NCBI GenBank assembly: GCA_026874595.1
Contig: CM049313.1
Span: 27,586,008 to 27,650,007 of the forward strand
Source of the DNA: Sipunculus nudus
Lineage: Eukaryota > Annelida > Sipuncula > Golfingiida > Sipunculidae
Direction of reading: 5' to 3'
DNA length: 64,000 bases
A program made the translations under genes and the position numbers. Shown here one piece after another: positions 16,143-27,940 of this stretch. Positions within the stretch are counted from its first letter, which is position 1. Every line of letters begins with the position of its first letter. The notes beneath the pieces were generated by a model. It saw nothing but the letters and a program-made list of their open reading frames with translations. It was not told the DNA's origin and did not search any database.

Positions 16143-18191
16143 GTATATATATAAATGTGATACGAATCAGTTTTAAAATCATATTCAATGACTGAAAGTT
16201 GATCGATTAATAATCATTTTTTTTCATTTTATGTGCCATATTATTAACATAAAATCTGTTGTATAGATACCTAAATATTGACAGAGTAAATTAAGCCCAG
16301 CATGTACATCACACTGAAAGGTCAAGACTATACTTGTTAATACTTATTCACTGCATAAGGATAGCATTAATACTGTTTCCTGTTAAGTGCCCATCTTTCT
16401 AAAATCTATGAGAGAGTTAGAATATTTCATTGGAATAAGGAGACTTCTTTTGAATGTGTATACCTGATCGTATATGAAAGGTTATGGAAAAAAATACATG
16501 ATTTGATGATTTAATTATGAAATGTCCTTTTCCAGAATGATTTCTACAGACAATAGACCTGACAATGTATTTTTAAAGGCACAAATGAAAGTATGTGTAA
16601 ATATGAAGTAATTAACAGTAAGGCTATGGGCCTGGATTTTATTTATTGTAACTGTAAATAATTATATAATGAATATTTGATAACCAGAATATCTGCAATG
16701 TTTTATAGGGAGTAAACATGTTCCAAACTGCATAAAATTAAAAAAAATATCCAATAATCAGCAGGTTTGACAAATGACACTGTAAGGTTAGAGATGGTCC
16801 GGTTAGCGTGGCTCAGCTCCATCAAGCAGCAAGCCAAAAAGTTTATTAGAATAAAAATGAATGGAGAGAATAAGAAACAGGCAGGCGAATTTAGGTCAGC
16901 ATCACTGCTTATGTTCAATGTGAAAGATACTTGTTTCACAGATTATTAAACTCATCAGCTTATTCAAATTGCCATGGACTTTACAAAAGAAAATATGATC
17001 AAATTCAAACTTACCTTGTACCTTTTCTGCAATGTTCTCTGCTCGGAATTTACCCTGCAACTGCTTGCCAGTGTAGTTGTGCACCTTGCACATCTTGCAT
17101 TTGTACTTTGTTCACTGATCTCAGTTTGGTAAGGCGTGGAACATTTACGTCATCTTTCCTCTAATCATTGATGCACGTATGGCTCTCTGAACACCTGCAC
17201 AAGTAGAACAAATTCTAGGAGTATATAAAAACAGAACTGATAAACATGTAACCAACGAAAGACAATCTCAGCACCAGGCATATTAATAATATTTACAAAG
17301 TAAGTGCAGGTATATAAATTAACAAACAAAAGTGCTATATTGCATATAAAAATGGTAAATATTGGGTCAACAAATGTTTTTGCTCAGTGTATAAACAGAA
17401 AGGTGCAAAAACAGCATCACATGTGGACGAGGATTTATAAATAGGAAGCAATATATGCAGTACAGCCTTAATATTACAAAATAATGTAACATTTGTAATT
17501 GCATTTACATATACTAGCTATTATAATATAACAAGGGCTACAGGCATAATGCAAACCTGGGTAATCTTTCCGGGTTCCCTGATGATAAACTTGACTATTA
17601 TTTGAAAAGTTATATTTTTTAAGGTGTGACAAGTACATGTATAAAGCAAGTACTACCAATTTTTAAGCGTAGTACAAGTATAAATGCGCTCAGTCTGATG
17701 CATACTGATGGTTGAGATGTGGTATACCCCATTACAAAGGCCTATATGTGAGTGAGGGGGTGTCAAAAACCCCATCCAACCCACATTATGAATGGAAATT
17801 GCAACCCTGTACAACAGAGTGGGGGGGGGGGGGGGGGTCTCTGGCAAATTTTCAGTTGAGCAAACCTGGACACTACAGATGGTTTCACTAGGCCTTGCTA
17901 GAACAATTTGTGTGTGTGTGGGGGGGGGGGGGGGGGTGGGGAGGGGGGATCAATGAGCTATGTTTCCCAACAAAAGTTCAATAACAAATTTAGTACTGGT
18001 ATCAGTGAACGACAGTGACAGAGGTGGTGTCTTCCCTGTAGCTCAAATGACTTAAAGTCAGATGAGCTAAAAAGGCAGTATATTATTATGTTTAAACTTA
18101 CATAATTCCTATTCTTAAGAAATAGGAAAGTTGCCATGATGGTATCCAAATCTTCTTTGAATTTGCCACACTGATGGAAATGCTTGACCAT
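15287..18191 (-). CDS. Gene B: putative Cys-rich spliced gene inside the transposon
   Basis: Coding exons on the minus strand are 18102-18194 (ATG 18191), 17015-17105, 15777-15857 and 15287-15333, preceded by a probable untranslated exon ending at 19313. Junctions are GT-AG (donors GTAAGT at 18101 and 17014, GTAATT at 15776; acceptors TTTTCAG, AAAG, TTTGCAG, ATGCAG) and phases agree. The predicted protein has about 102 residues. It starts MVKHFHQCGKFKEDLDT, has CKMCKVHNYTG and later GYCLHCLEN, and ends WECSRWGL. The paired CxxC motifs with nearby His suggest a small zinc-binding fold, but I do not recognise the family. The AAAG acceptor of the second coding exon is weak. Because it lies wholly between the terminal repeats and is absent from the empty site, it is transposon cargo or an element-encoded accessory gene. 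Confidence 0.45.
15895..15925. repeat. Short (TA)n with GACGACGTT repeats
   Basis: Two short TA tracts separated by GCGACGACGTT and followed by GGACGACGTTAG. Confidence 0.7.
16091..16150. repeat. (TA)n microsatellite
   Basis: About 50 bases of TA followed by TTTATATGTATATATATAAATG, in an intron of gene B. Confidence 0.95.
17821..17936. repeat. Two G17 homopolymers
   Basis: G17 at 17821-17837 and another at 17920-17936, the second preceded by (TG)n and followed by GGGGAGGGGGG. The high G content suggests quadruplex-forming potential. They lie in an intron of gene B. Confidence 0.9.
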
Positions 18192-18557
18192 TTTCTGAAA
18201 ACATAAACAGTATTTGGCTGTGCCTTAGCAGCCTTAATTTTCAGGCTCTCTCTCCCTCTCTCTCTCTCAAAAAGACTGGCTAAAATGTTAGCACTTTGGC
18301 TAGCATGGTATGTTTTTTTTTACCTCTAAAACATGTTAAGAAATTTAGGAAATTGTCTCAAAGCTGTTAATTATTTGTTTGGTCTGTGTTTACTCTCTGT
18401 TTAAGCATCTGTTAAAAATATTTAAAAAAAAATAAAGGGACTTTGATATCTTAATTTCTCTGCTTGACATGTAAGTGGAAAAACCTTAAAATCTAGTAAA
18501 TAAATAATTCAAAACTGTTTTCAGTGGTGCCTTTACCAATATTTCACCTTTAAGGGA

Positions 18558-18604
<47 letters not shown>
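18558..18604. repeat. (TA)n microsatellite
   Basis: Perfect TA repeat in the first intron of gene B. Confidence 0.95.
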
Positions 18605-18606
<2 letters not shown>

Positions 18607-18674
18607 CATGTATATTTATACCATTCATGCATGATATACACCCAGACATGGCCAGGTGTGTGTGTTTGTGGGTC

Positions 18675-18803
18675 GGGGGGGGGGGGGGGGGGTTGCTTCC
18701 TTTTTCCTAATTGGCAATTCCCTGAAACTAAAAAAGACTTAATCATTAATGATAAACATTGGCATCAATGCAGGGAATGGGGGTTATATATCCCCCCCCC
18801 CCC
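18675..18803. repeat. G18 and C12 homopolymers in opposite orientation
   Basis: G18 at 18675-18692 and C12 at 18792-18803 lie about 100 bases apart with complementary polarity and could pair into a stem. First intron of gene B. Confidence 0.85.
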
Positions 18804-19159
18804 ACTTTTTTAACAAGGGGGGATTGGTCAATGTAATCATCCCCAACACTGATAATGAGCAAGTAACAATTACTTTTAGGCCTATATATTGGATATGTAA
18901 TATATTAATAATTAGAAAACTTGACTTTGTTTCCATTTCTGAGTTAACTGAAATATAAGGTTATCTAATAATCTAAACATGGTTTAGAGTTGACATTTAA
19001 TGGAAACAAAACCTGCACTTAATTAATATATAATATCAACATCACACAAATGTCACACATTATAAAAGGTGTATATATATATATATAATATATATACACA
19101 TATATACATAATATATATTTCCAACTCAATCACTCTTCTACCCCTGCCAGTGACAGTCG

Positions 19160-19178
19160 CCCCCCCCCCCCCCCCCCC
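19160..19178. repeat. C19 homopolymer
   Basis: Run of 19 C just downstream, in gene B orientation, of the predicted first exon. Confidence 0.9.
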
Positions 19179-19312
19179 AACTGAGGGAACACATGAACGA
19201 GATTGGCCTCGTACCACTATACCATTACCAACGTACACTATTAAACAGTATTAGAATAACAACTAACACAGTAAACAGATTTATGCCTACATATTAAAGA
19301 AGAACATTTTAC

Positions 19313-19480
19313 CAATGAAGATGCTTGGTAACTTCTGTGACTTTCAGCAGCCAGCAGACGGACAAAAATGGCTTCTCTTCCCGCCGTGGAGTCAAAAGAT
19401 CCAGGATGTTGACGTCATGAGTGGCCCCGCTGATCACATGACGCGCGGTTTATTTCATCTGTACCGTCTGCTTTACACAC
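19313..19480 (-). promoter_or_regulatory. Putative untranslated first exon and core promoter of gene B
   Basis: The sequence is GC-richer than its surroundings. A perfect CRE palindrome TGACGTCA lies at 19410-19417, a CATGTGATC E-box-like site near 19436, and a splice donor CATTG/GTAAAA at 19312. The exon has an open frame in the right phase but no in-frame ATG, so translation would begin in the next exon. Inferred from position and composition. Confidence 0.35.
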
Positions 19481-19539
19481 GTGTCACACCATTTTCACAG
19501 ACGCTCATCATTTGACGTTGCATTTGCGCGTTATTCAAC

Positions 19540-19618
19540 GCACAAGAGCGTCTACATTGCAAAGCGGCGTTAATTTACAGTCTTGTGCGCCGTTATTTTA
19601 CGGTAATTTTTAACAGTG
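19540..19618. repeat. Right terminal and subterminal repeat of the CACTA-like element
   Basis: It ends TTTTAACAGTG, the inverse of the left terminus, and is preceded by GCGCCGTTATTTTACGGTAA and by GGCGTTAATTTACAG. It matches the left subterminal motif in inverted orientation. Confidence 0.85.
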
Positions 19619-19620
19619 TA

Positions 19621-20360
19621 AGTACTGAATCTCAATAAGGTCTATTTATAAATGTACTGCAGTAGCACGTTCTATATGAACTTAAACATTTAAAGGATCT
19701 ATACTCACAAAAAATGGCAAAAAAGTTATCTCAACAGCATGCCTTATACAGATCATGTTTTAATTTGGTATATCATGCCATATCTGATGTGCTATTTAAT
19801 CAGAAGTGGATACCAATAAAGGTATGTTGCATGTGAAATATTTACAGATCGACAGACAGATGGACAGACAGATCTGATCCCTTTACTTCACTTTCTGCTG
19901 AGGCAGGAGAATAATGATTTCAAGTTTATATTAAACATTATTTGTTCAGCATATCCATTTTTACAGAAGAATAATTTAAACATGTTTTCATTGGATCCAA
20001 TTTTTTTATCAAATTCAATCTTACAAATGTCATTAATTTGCACTAGCCTATAAAAGACAAGGGTTCCATAGGTCACGGCGCTCAGGTAAATTTGTCAATG
20101 AAAGAAACGTTTCAAATCCTGACAAGAGGTTACGGCTTTTGTTAAATTGTTGCACTTTTAAAACCTAAATCGTTAAGGTAAAAACACACAGGTGCGGGCA
20201 AGAAGCGGGAGGCAAAGCGGAAAAAAATGGCTACACTATATATGGCTTATGACAAAAGATACTGACGCGGAAGGCCATGCTGGCGATCTGTTAAAATGCA
20301 TCTACACTTTATTGCTTGCCGGAATTTGAAGATTTGTGCAAGCATGTTGGTCAGTTAGTT
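19621..20360. other. Non-coding arm sequence right of the element
   Basis: A 62-residue minus-strand ORF (19888-20076) has no support. A short GACAGACA-type repeat lies near 19852-19872. Nothing else recognised. Confidence 0.5.
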
Positions 20361-21420
20361 TCGTTATGTCTGTTTGTTTGTGAGTGTGTTTGTGTGTGTT
20401 TGTTCCCATTCTACTGGCCACAATTTTGTAGCAATTAATTTGAAACTTACAGAGTTGATTAAAAAGCAAAAGTCATTGAAGCCTATTGTTTTTGGTCAAT
20501 TTAGGTCAAAGGTCAAGGTCAACAAAAACGTCAAAATTTTATTTTCGTCATAACTTCGTCAAAAAGAAGTTTATCTACATAAATTATAGCTCATTTTGAT
20601 CCGCTATGCTTTCTCCATGAGATCGATCAGTCAGTTGTCGTCTCAGATGTGTCAGTGTGTCAGTATGTCCGTCTGTTTGTCAGCTCTCGTCAAATTCGCC
20701 CACTGGTTGTTCTATCGTCTTACATATGGCAATCCACAGGCCAGGTTTTTTAGCAATCCTTCTGAATGTTATACTGTTGATAGAACACATCTGATGTAAA
20801 TAAGTCAAAGGCCAAGGTCAAGGTCATCAAAAAATCACAAAATTGTTTTTTTTTCTCCGTGTCTTCATGTAAAACGATCGTAGCCGCATAAACTGTAGCT
20901 CACTTTATTTGACATTCCATGGCCTTCCTCCTGATGTGTAGCTCTACCAATCTGCTATTACCATGGTTAGGGATTTTTATGGGGAAATTCATGATATTCC
21001 AAAATTTGGGGTCTCATTTTTCTTACTTAGTCACCTTTAAAGTTAGAAAGGTCTAGTGTTTTGCTTCAGGCAGCATTAGGTCAGTTTAACTCGACTTTTT
21101 ACAAAATCTCGCACCGTTTCTCGTCAAACGAGGTTTTACGAGATTTCACTTATTTTGCTTTATAGGCCACTATGCTCGAGCAACCACTCTAAAAATTATA
21201 CAGTTGATAGACAAATGAAACTTCTATACGCCTTTCGTTTTTAATTGAGATAGGTCAAAGGTCAAGGTCATTAAAACCCTAAAGATATTATTTTGCACAT
21301 AACAATATTGTCCTATCTACACAAACTATAGCACTTGTTATAAAATTGTCAATGCATTCCCCATGATAAGGTTTGGCCACCTGTCGTCCAGGTTGTGTCA
21401 ACTGTCAAAGGTTAAATGAC
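20361..21420. repeat. Degenerate repeats carrying AGGTCA arrays (left arm)
   Basis: Three related units each contain an AGGTCAAAGGTCAAGGTCA-type block: 20503-20521, 20803-20826 (with AGTCAAAGGCC variant) and 21252-21270. Each is followed by a Lys/Asn-codon-like A-rich stretch and TTCGTC or TAACTTCGTC text. The order resembles diverged units of about 300-450 bp. AGGTCA direct repeats with 0 or 1 base spacing match nuclear receptor half-sites; binding is untested. Confidence 0.55.
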
Positions 21421-23279
21421 AGGCCCTAAGTAAGGTAGTGTCATGGGTTTTCGACACGCAGGTTCTCTCGTCAAACTCGAACTCAATGCAGACGTTAAGA
21501 CGATGTTTAATCAATATATATTAAAGCCGTACAGGTTCGCACCATGCACATACATTAAAAATATATTGAAAGAGCAGGCTACTTGAGACCTGAGACCTGA
21601 GGCCTGAGACTTGACACCTCCCCCCTTTACAGTGCCATCCCAGTATACTAATACATTCTAGAGGCGTGAGTGAGGACCTTAACGAAACAGGGGTTGCAAG
21701 GCTGGTGCTGATATCGCTATCTGGCCCAGTCAGAGTAAACTGTGTTTCTTGTTAACGCTTAAAATGTATATAATCCAAAAACTACTATACGACCAACAAT
21801 AAATAGTACCCAAATAAATATACTTAGACGAACCACTAGAATAAGGAGACCGGTCCAGAGACCTAAGTACGGGACAACACATGACTTTGTACAGTCTGGT
21901 GTATAACCCCATACTCAGCTACAAATTTGGTTTTGCCCTGCACAAGGTCCTAAGTGGCCCCCTGCTGCTAGAGTGACAGGATGGTGACATATCATCATGA
22001 TGGATACAGTGGAACAGGTCTCCTGGCTGGGCACTGCTGTATTTATAGCTGACCTTGTATATATATATATATATATACAGTGTCGGGAAGATTATAGCTT
22101 AGAACACCAGTCATCACATTTTTATTAAATTCAGATAATCATTTGGTAATAACCAACACAACTTATGAATAAAAAAAAATCCTGTACAATACTATTTATA
22201 CACATCTCTGATAATAAATAGTGTAAAATAGCACAAAAGTACAATTTAGATAAATCTGGTAAAAGATATGATAAAGATGCGTAAAGACTAACCACTAGTT
22301 GTTCTTCTGACTGACTAATAGTTATTATTATATGTCAATGTATAGATATTCTATAATCCTAATTTTTATGGTAAATGGACATCTGTATACATCATTACAC
22401 AATGACACAGATTCCAGACTAAACTTTGCTTGATGGCACCTCAATATTGAAAAAAAATTAGAGTATAAATGTTACAACATTTTAAATTTTAAAATAATAT
22501 AAATTTCGTAAAGACAAGTTAACTTGCAGTTGCATTTCCATATCCTTAGGTACCAGTAAATGTAGCAGATTCAATGGAAAAGTTTGGATTTATATTTTCA
22601 ATAGTTCCTGGCAGCTATGCACATAGATTTATATGCGAAATAGGATTTCACAACCAAGACTGCCATCATTCCAACACTCCTTATATGGGTTTAAATAACG
22701 AAAGAGATTAAAAGAGATTTTTATAAATATACCCAAGTCTTATTTGAAGTTATAAAGCGGTTGATAGAGAAAAATACTGTTAAGATCATTTATTCTTTTG
22801 CTATGAATACCTCATTCTGACTGCTTGCCCCAGAGAATTCTTTACTTGCTGAGTGCATTATACCTCTGCGAAGCAAGGTTTATCATGTATTTATAGACGT
22901 TTGTTGATTCGTTTGTTAGCAGCTGTGCTCAACAGTTGTAGACAGACAAAATAATGTAAAGTTTACCTTGATGACAATAATAATTTTATTTAAAAGATGC
23001 TTCACTGTTGTTTAAAAAGGGCGATAAAATGACCATCTATATTTTATGGTTTTAGGAGAACCTTTAATTTAATATATATTTCCGAAAGTGGCGAGCAGAG
23101 CGGTTATGCAAAATCGAGTTGGTGAATTTGCCCCTCATTTCTCTTCAGTAAATATATTCCTCGCGCTATAAAATGTAAATTCACAAAATAAAAAATACAC
23201 ATGACATTGTCTGATTTTAAAGTCTGAATTTACGTTTTGTCTCAACTTTGTTCATGAGTTTCCAGTGATAAACTATGTC
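21421..23279. other. Non-coding arm sequence
   Basis: It contains a short (TA)n at 22057-22077 and low-complexity GAGACCTGAGACCTGAGGCC near 21583-21607. No gene recognised; the short ORFs have no support. Confidence 0.5.
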
Positions 23280-23976
23280 TCAGGTCTTCACGCCTGGTCG
23301 TAGGTCACGTGATGAGCCTGGTATGTGGAGATACACAGCGCTGTTTTTCTAGAGAATTCCTGAAACGCGTGTTACTGTGTTGTGTAAGATCTTATAGACT
23401 GTTTGAGAAGTGGAAAACTCTCGGCTTGAGGTGAGAAAGTATATAAGGGGCTGTGTGTAAGCAGGAGGCAGAGAGAGAGAGAGAGAACAGAGCAGATTCT
23501 AGCGGACGCAGAAGCGTGTGTCAGTTTTCTAGAACCTTATCCAACGAATGCGGCAATTATAGATGTTCTAAGTCTTTATCCTGGATTTTATGCATTTGGA
23601 CTTCAGTTTACTCTCTGGGTTGTTGCAAGAACTTTACACTGGACTGTCATTCTCCGAGAGTATACATTTAAAGGACTTATTGTGGTGACGGTGTTGGTAT
23701 CCAGGTACTGTGCACATTATTTTTCTATGTAATTGTATTGACTTGTTGCTAAACCGCTGTTTTACTGTATAATTTAATTGATTTAGTATATTGTATTGTT
23801 AGGGTTGTTTTAAGAATAAATCGTAGTTATGTGTTAACAAAAACCCACTGACTTCTTTATTCATTCCCCTAGACATTTCACGCTGCCTAGTGTTGCAGAA
23901 TCTGATTTGTTTTTATCTCCATTACAAGATATGTGTTCATCACGCATACGTGATCTGTTTATATTAGGTTCAGTAA
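23280..23976 (+). mobile_element. Solo LTR of gypsy family 1 (left arm)
   Basis: It parallels the LTR at 8022-8694: TATATAAGGGGCTGTG as TATA region, AGCGGACGCAGAAGCG, GGTATCCAGGTACTGTGCAC, then TTAGGGTTGTTTTAAGAATA and TGTGTTAACA. It continues through CATTCCCCTAGACATTTCAC and a TGATCTGTT segment to about 23976, as in the 34.4 kb copy. No polypurine tract or internal sequence flanks it. The 5' limit is uncertain because the first 80 or so bases have diverged. Confidence 0.7.
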
Positions 23977-24479
23977 GAGTACACAACCCTTCAGTGTGAA
24001 AATGTGACTTGTTGTAGGTACAAGATCTGAGGACGGAAGTGCATATGGTACCAGATAATTCCTATACTATCCAAATAATTCTGTCACCAAAATTATGCTA
24101 TTTCTTATTGTTGGTAAACCCATAAGACATTGCAAAATATTTCTAGTATCAAGATTTTTCACATCACTTCCACATATTATCTAGGAAATCTCATTAGAAA
24201 ACCCATAAGAAGTATGGGCAATGGATGTTAACTTTTCAGGAGGAGGATTTTTAAAGTTGTTTACATTGAGTCATTTTTTAAGTTTGTTGAATACATATCT
24301 TAGGACGAAATATGCCACACTTATTAAGTAAGCAGATTTTCTCTACTTCTGATCTTGTAAAGCATGTGATCTTTTATGTTTGCTTATTAGATGATGGGTT
24401 TACAATTTGTCTATGATAATGATCACCGGCATGCAAAGGGTTTAAAGATTTGCAAAATAACTGGTTTCGTTCAGGCATA

Positions 24480-24701
24480 GGCGGCTATTAGGCGCTGTTG
24501 AGCCAAAGGTGCAAAAACTGAAGGCATGCCATTTTATGAATTCTGTGGCAGGGTTTTAAAGTGTGAAAATCCTCATTTTATCCCACTCACATTCAAAACA
24601 TTAGGGGGCATAATACAATGGGCCATACCCCCCTTGTCAAATATTGAGGGGTATATATAACCCCCATCCCCTCCGCCCCCCCCCCCCTGGATCCGTCCCT
24701 G
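24480..24701. mobile_element. Dispersed repeat with CTGGATCCGTCCCTG end
   Basis: The right end CTGGATCCGTCCCTG is the inverse of the left end of the repeat at 1228. A C12 run (24676-24687) precedes it, together with ATACCCCCCTTG and ACCCCCATCCCC text shared with other copies. The left limit is uncertain. Confidence 0.5.
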
Positions 24702-25034
24702 GATTCCACATATTTAATGACCTTGTGTAGCCTGCACTGACAGCTTGCTATGACCACTTGTATTGAACTGGTCTGAATATTCTCAAGACTGTTGACCGTT
24801 TAGGACGTAGTTGCCTCGCGATATGGCCGATCCTATTTAAAGGTAGAAATGACACAAGACTCATTAATACTGTTAAGATGGATCTTGGCACGCAGGTAAT
24901 AACTAAATATTGGCAGAAATCAACAATTCGTGAAATAACATCGGTAACATTATGGTATGTGGTAATGACAAAATGTATCTGCGACCATCGGTAAAACAGA
25001 GTGCGACGATTGCAAGAGGTTTAATCAATATGCA

Positions 25035-25058
25035 TGTGTGTGTGTGTGTGTGTGTGTG
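25035..25058. repeat. (TG)12 microsatellite
   Basis: Twelve TG units. The right-arm copy has ten, one of the few arm differences. Confidence 0.95.
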
Positions 25059-25897
25059 CGCAATATATATGAATTATTAGTATATACGTAATCTACTTTC
25101 AGCCTTTAAAAATTAAAAATATTGTGTTTGTTTTAAATTATTTATATGTATAAAATCTAAAGCCATATTCATTTTGGACAGTTAATTACAGGCACACGGT
25201 AGTGTTTCCTTCCCATATTTTGAAAAGTTTTTAATATATGCAGTGTAAAGAGGACATTTTAGGCACCTTTCACAAAATAGACTAATAGCTGTTTCCTTAA
25301 ATTTCTTTGTATAACGTAGTCACAGATCAATGGGTCGGGGTACCCATGTGTCCGGCTATATTCTTTATATTTCCTAAAAAATTTAGTAAAAAAAACTATA
25401 CTGTCTAAAAATTAAATTGTATGTAACCTGTTGATATTTGGATGGTGGAACTGCGCATCTTCGTTCATAACTTGCCACATACCATCATTTGAATGATCGT
25501 TTTTGTGTTTTGGGAGAGCACAGGACTATACTGAATTTGAGTGTCGAGGCGACAAGGAAGGCCGTGCCTCAGTCACAGACGAATGCGAATGGGGGTGGGT
25601 TCTCGGCAGAGTGCAATAATGGGAAGACTCCCTCCGGCACTATAGAAACATTTGGATTGAAGGACTTTTAATTTATATCATCAACTTATGAATTCGAATG
25701 TAAGAAATAGTGGATAAATTAATAATGTAACTGCTAGAAAATAACGAATGGTATTTATAATCGATAATCAATTACGAATAAATGAGAAACAAAAATTAGA
25801 TAAACTGAGAAATGTTTTAGCTGAAGGGGGGGGGGGGAGGGGGGCCGTAGGAGCGGCCACAGACCAAGGGCCAAATTCATTAAAGTAATATAATCTA
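25059..25897. other. Non-coding arm sequence
   Basis: It contains G12-A-G6 at 25826-25844 (nine instead of twelve in the other arm). A 60-residue ORF at 25489-25671 lacks support. Nothing else recognised. Confidence 0.5.
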
Positions 25898-25923
25898 CTA
25901 GCTGATAAACCCGGTATACCGGG
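25898..25923 (-). mobile_element. Helitron-type 3' terminus (left arm)
   Basis: On the minus strand a perfect palindrome CCCGGTATACCGGG is followed by TTTATCAG and then CTAG with T next. A GC-rich hairpin shortly before a CTRR end followed by T is the hallmark of Helitron 3' ends. The element body would extend to the right. I could not place the 5' TC end and see no Rep/helicase, so it would be non-autonomous. Confidence 0.55.
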
Positions 25924-27169
25924 CTTTTTACCTGGTTTTGGGAGATATATTTACTGAGATATTGAATGTTGGCTTATTTTTTTATTATAAAAGTTATAAG
26001 AAAATATGGATTTATATTGGGATACTCTCGGAATACGATATGTACCAATATTTTTAACTGTTATTTTGTGGCGCTGTGCTCGTGGCAAAACATACCCCGG
26101 TATGTTTACTTTGAAGACCTGGTCAGTGATGGTTTACATTGCGAACCGGAATGAGACGCGGAGGCATACAGTGTTTCGTTGATATTTGACTGGTTTCTAT
26201 CATTGGACGTATAAAGAATAGGTTGATGTGAGGAACACATGAAAGATTAATTAAATGTACGTTGCAAGGAAACTGTTCCTGAAGAAGGAAACAGAAATAT
26301 GCATTCATCGTAAGTAACAGAAGCGGACCAGCGGGACTCCGTGCAGTGGGTCCGTATCCCATTTTCAACCACCGCAACATTCTTTTCATCGTATCAGACA
26401 AATTTTGAGGCCTGAAACCCCTGCCACCACCCAACCCCACCCCAGCCCAGCCCTGTTCCTGAAATTGGGACCTTGAATAAGGTTTTGTCATTAATCCTCC
26501 TGGGTTGAACTCTCCATTTCATAAAGCGAGAAACATGTGTTTTTCTCTTTTACTGACCACGCACGTGGGTCAAATCCCTCATTGAAAGCAAGCGTTATTC
26601 ATATGAACAATAGTCCTTAGTGTTAGAGGTTAAGTGACCACGATGCACGCATTCCGGTGATTGCCGAAGACAGTTCGGCTGGGCTCGGTAAAAAAACGGA
26701 AAAATCACTCAAAATTATACGTACATTAAAAATTATTTATTTTCATGCCACCTATGTCACTGCGGGGATAATAACCTTTCAAAAGATGTATGGCACAATA
26801 TTATACACAACGCGGTTTTAGAGAACATTGCGAACAAACGTGAACCGAATTCCTTTTATAAGTATTAGGTGACCAATATGGGCTGTCCCTTAAAGGTAGG
26901 AATAATAAGTTGTCTTGGAATAAATATGATATCTGTTTGTCCACGCCATTATATATCAACCCCGTCACTTTAGTTCACTGTTAACGATGGTGAATATCGT
27001 TCAACAATGTTAAAACAGAAGATGACAGGATGACTTCCGGTCACATGACAAGTGAGTGAGGAGGGGTTTTCTCAGAGCTCCCGCTACCTGGATATTATAT
27101 TCTACAGGAGTGCCATAAGACCAGCAACATGACACGGCAAAACAAATCTGGGAAAAAGCCAAGTCAGTA
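25924..27169. other. Possible Helitron body and unassigned sequence
   Basis: It includes a second near-palindrome CATACCCCGGTATG at 26091-26104 and a 122-residue minus-strand ORF (26123-26491) without recognisable features. Nothing else identified. Confidence 0.4.
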
Positions 27170-27940
27170 ATCATCAAACATGGACAAATATTGGTTGAAT
27201 GAAGCACAAGCTCAAGCTGAGACTGACGAAAATACAAGCGCTACGGTGAGTGACCTTGATATTCAAACCCAATTGAAACACGCACTAAACATTTAGTAAA
27301 AACCTCGAACGAGGACATAAGACAGTCAATAAATAACATGCATGAAGAACTGAAGACACAGAAAAAGATAAAGAAAAAACATACAAACGATAGAAACTGG
27401 CCTTACCACGTTAGACACCACAGTTAGTGAACTTAAAGGGGGTGAGAGAGAATGAAGGAGACAAGTAGAGGAACTGAAAAAAGAGTTAGATGCACAAATT
27501 GAAAGTATGCAACTGAAAGTCTCAGAAGAGCTAAATAAGGTAGAGCGATACCAGAGAGAGTGGAATCTCAGGATAGTGTTAGTGGGTGAAACCCAGAATA
27601 AACTGGCAGGGGACATGGAGGAAGCTGGAGTTGTTAAAGCAATAGAAAATGCCCACAGAACAAGCCTGAAAGGTTCCAGACCGAGACATATTTTAGTTAG
27701 GCTTTATAGCAGACCACTCAGAAACTTGATAATAATAAGAGTAAAAAATCGGTGAGAGGTAACGGAGTCAGATTCACTGAAGACTTGACAGCATTGGATT
27801 TTCAATTAAACAAAAAGCGAAACCGCAAATGACAAAAAGCCTACAACGATGGCCTGAAGGCGCGTTTCTGGCAGCTTTACATTAATGGCCAGCTTGTCCG
27901 CATTCAAGAACTGACCGCAAACCCAACCTCTGAATAAGAT
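27170..27940 (+). pseudogene. LINE ORF1 (L1-like, Transposase_22 type), left arm
   Basis: After MDKYWLNEAQAQAETDENT comes a coiled-coil-like stretch (SELKGG, EELKKELDAQIES). Then REWNLRIVLVGE opens the RRM-like domain, followed by IENAHRTS and PRHILVRLYSRPLR, and a C-terminal part with GVRFTEDLTALDFQ and FWQLYINGQLVR. This order matches L1-type ORF1 RNA-binding proteins. Stops and shifts between about 27270 and 27470, at 27754 and near 27830 make it a pseudogene. The reverse-complement copy is at 47998-48768. Confidence 0.75.

Larger units (their letters stand above)
13716..19620. mobile_element. 5.9 kb CACTA-like (EnSpm/CMC) DNA transposon with TA target duplication
   Basis: The element is 13718-19618, starts CACTGTTAAAA and ends TTTTAACAGTG, and is flanked by TA on both sides. 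The right arm has the empty site with a single TA (56309-56310). Coordinate sums jump by 5903 across it, which equals 5901 plus 2. Ends beginning CACTG and dense subterminal repeats of the CCGTTATTTTAC type are features of CACTA/EnSpm elements. I see no transposase in it, so it is probably non-autonomous. The superfamily call is an inference; insertion with a TA duplication is seen directly. It contains the predicted spliced gene B and five G/C runs of 12-19 bases. Confidence 0.85.
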
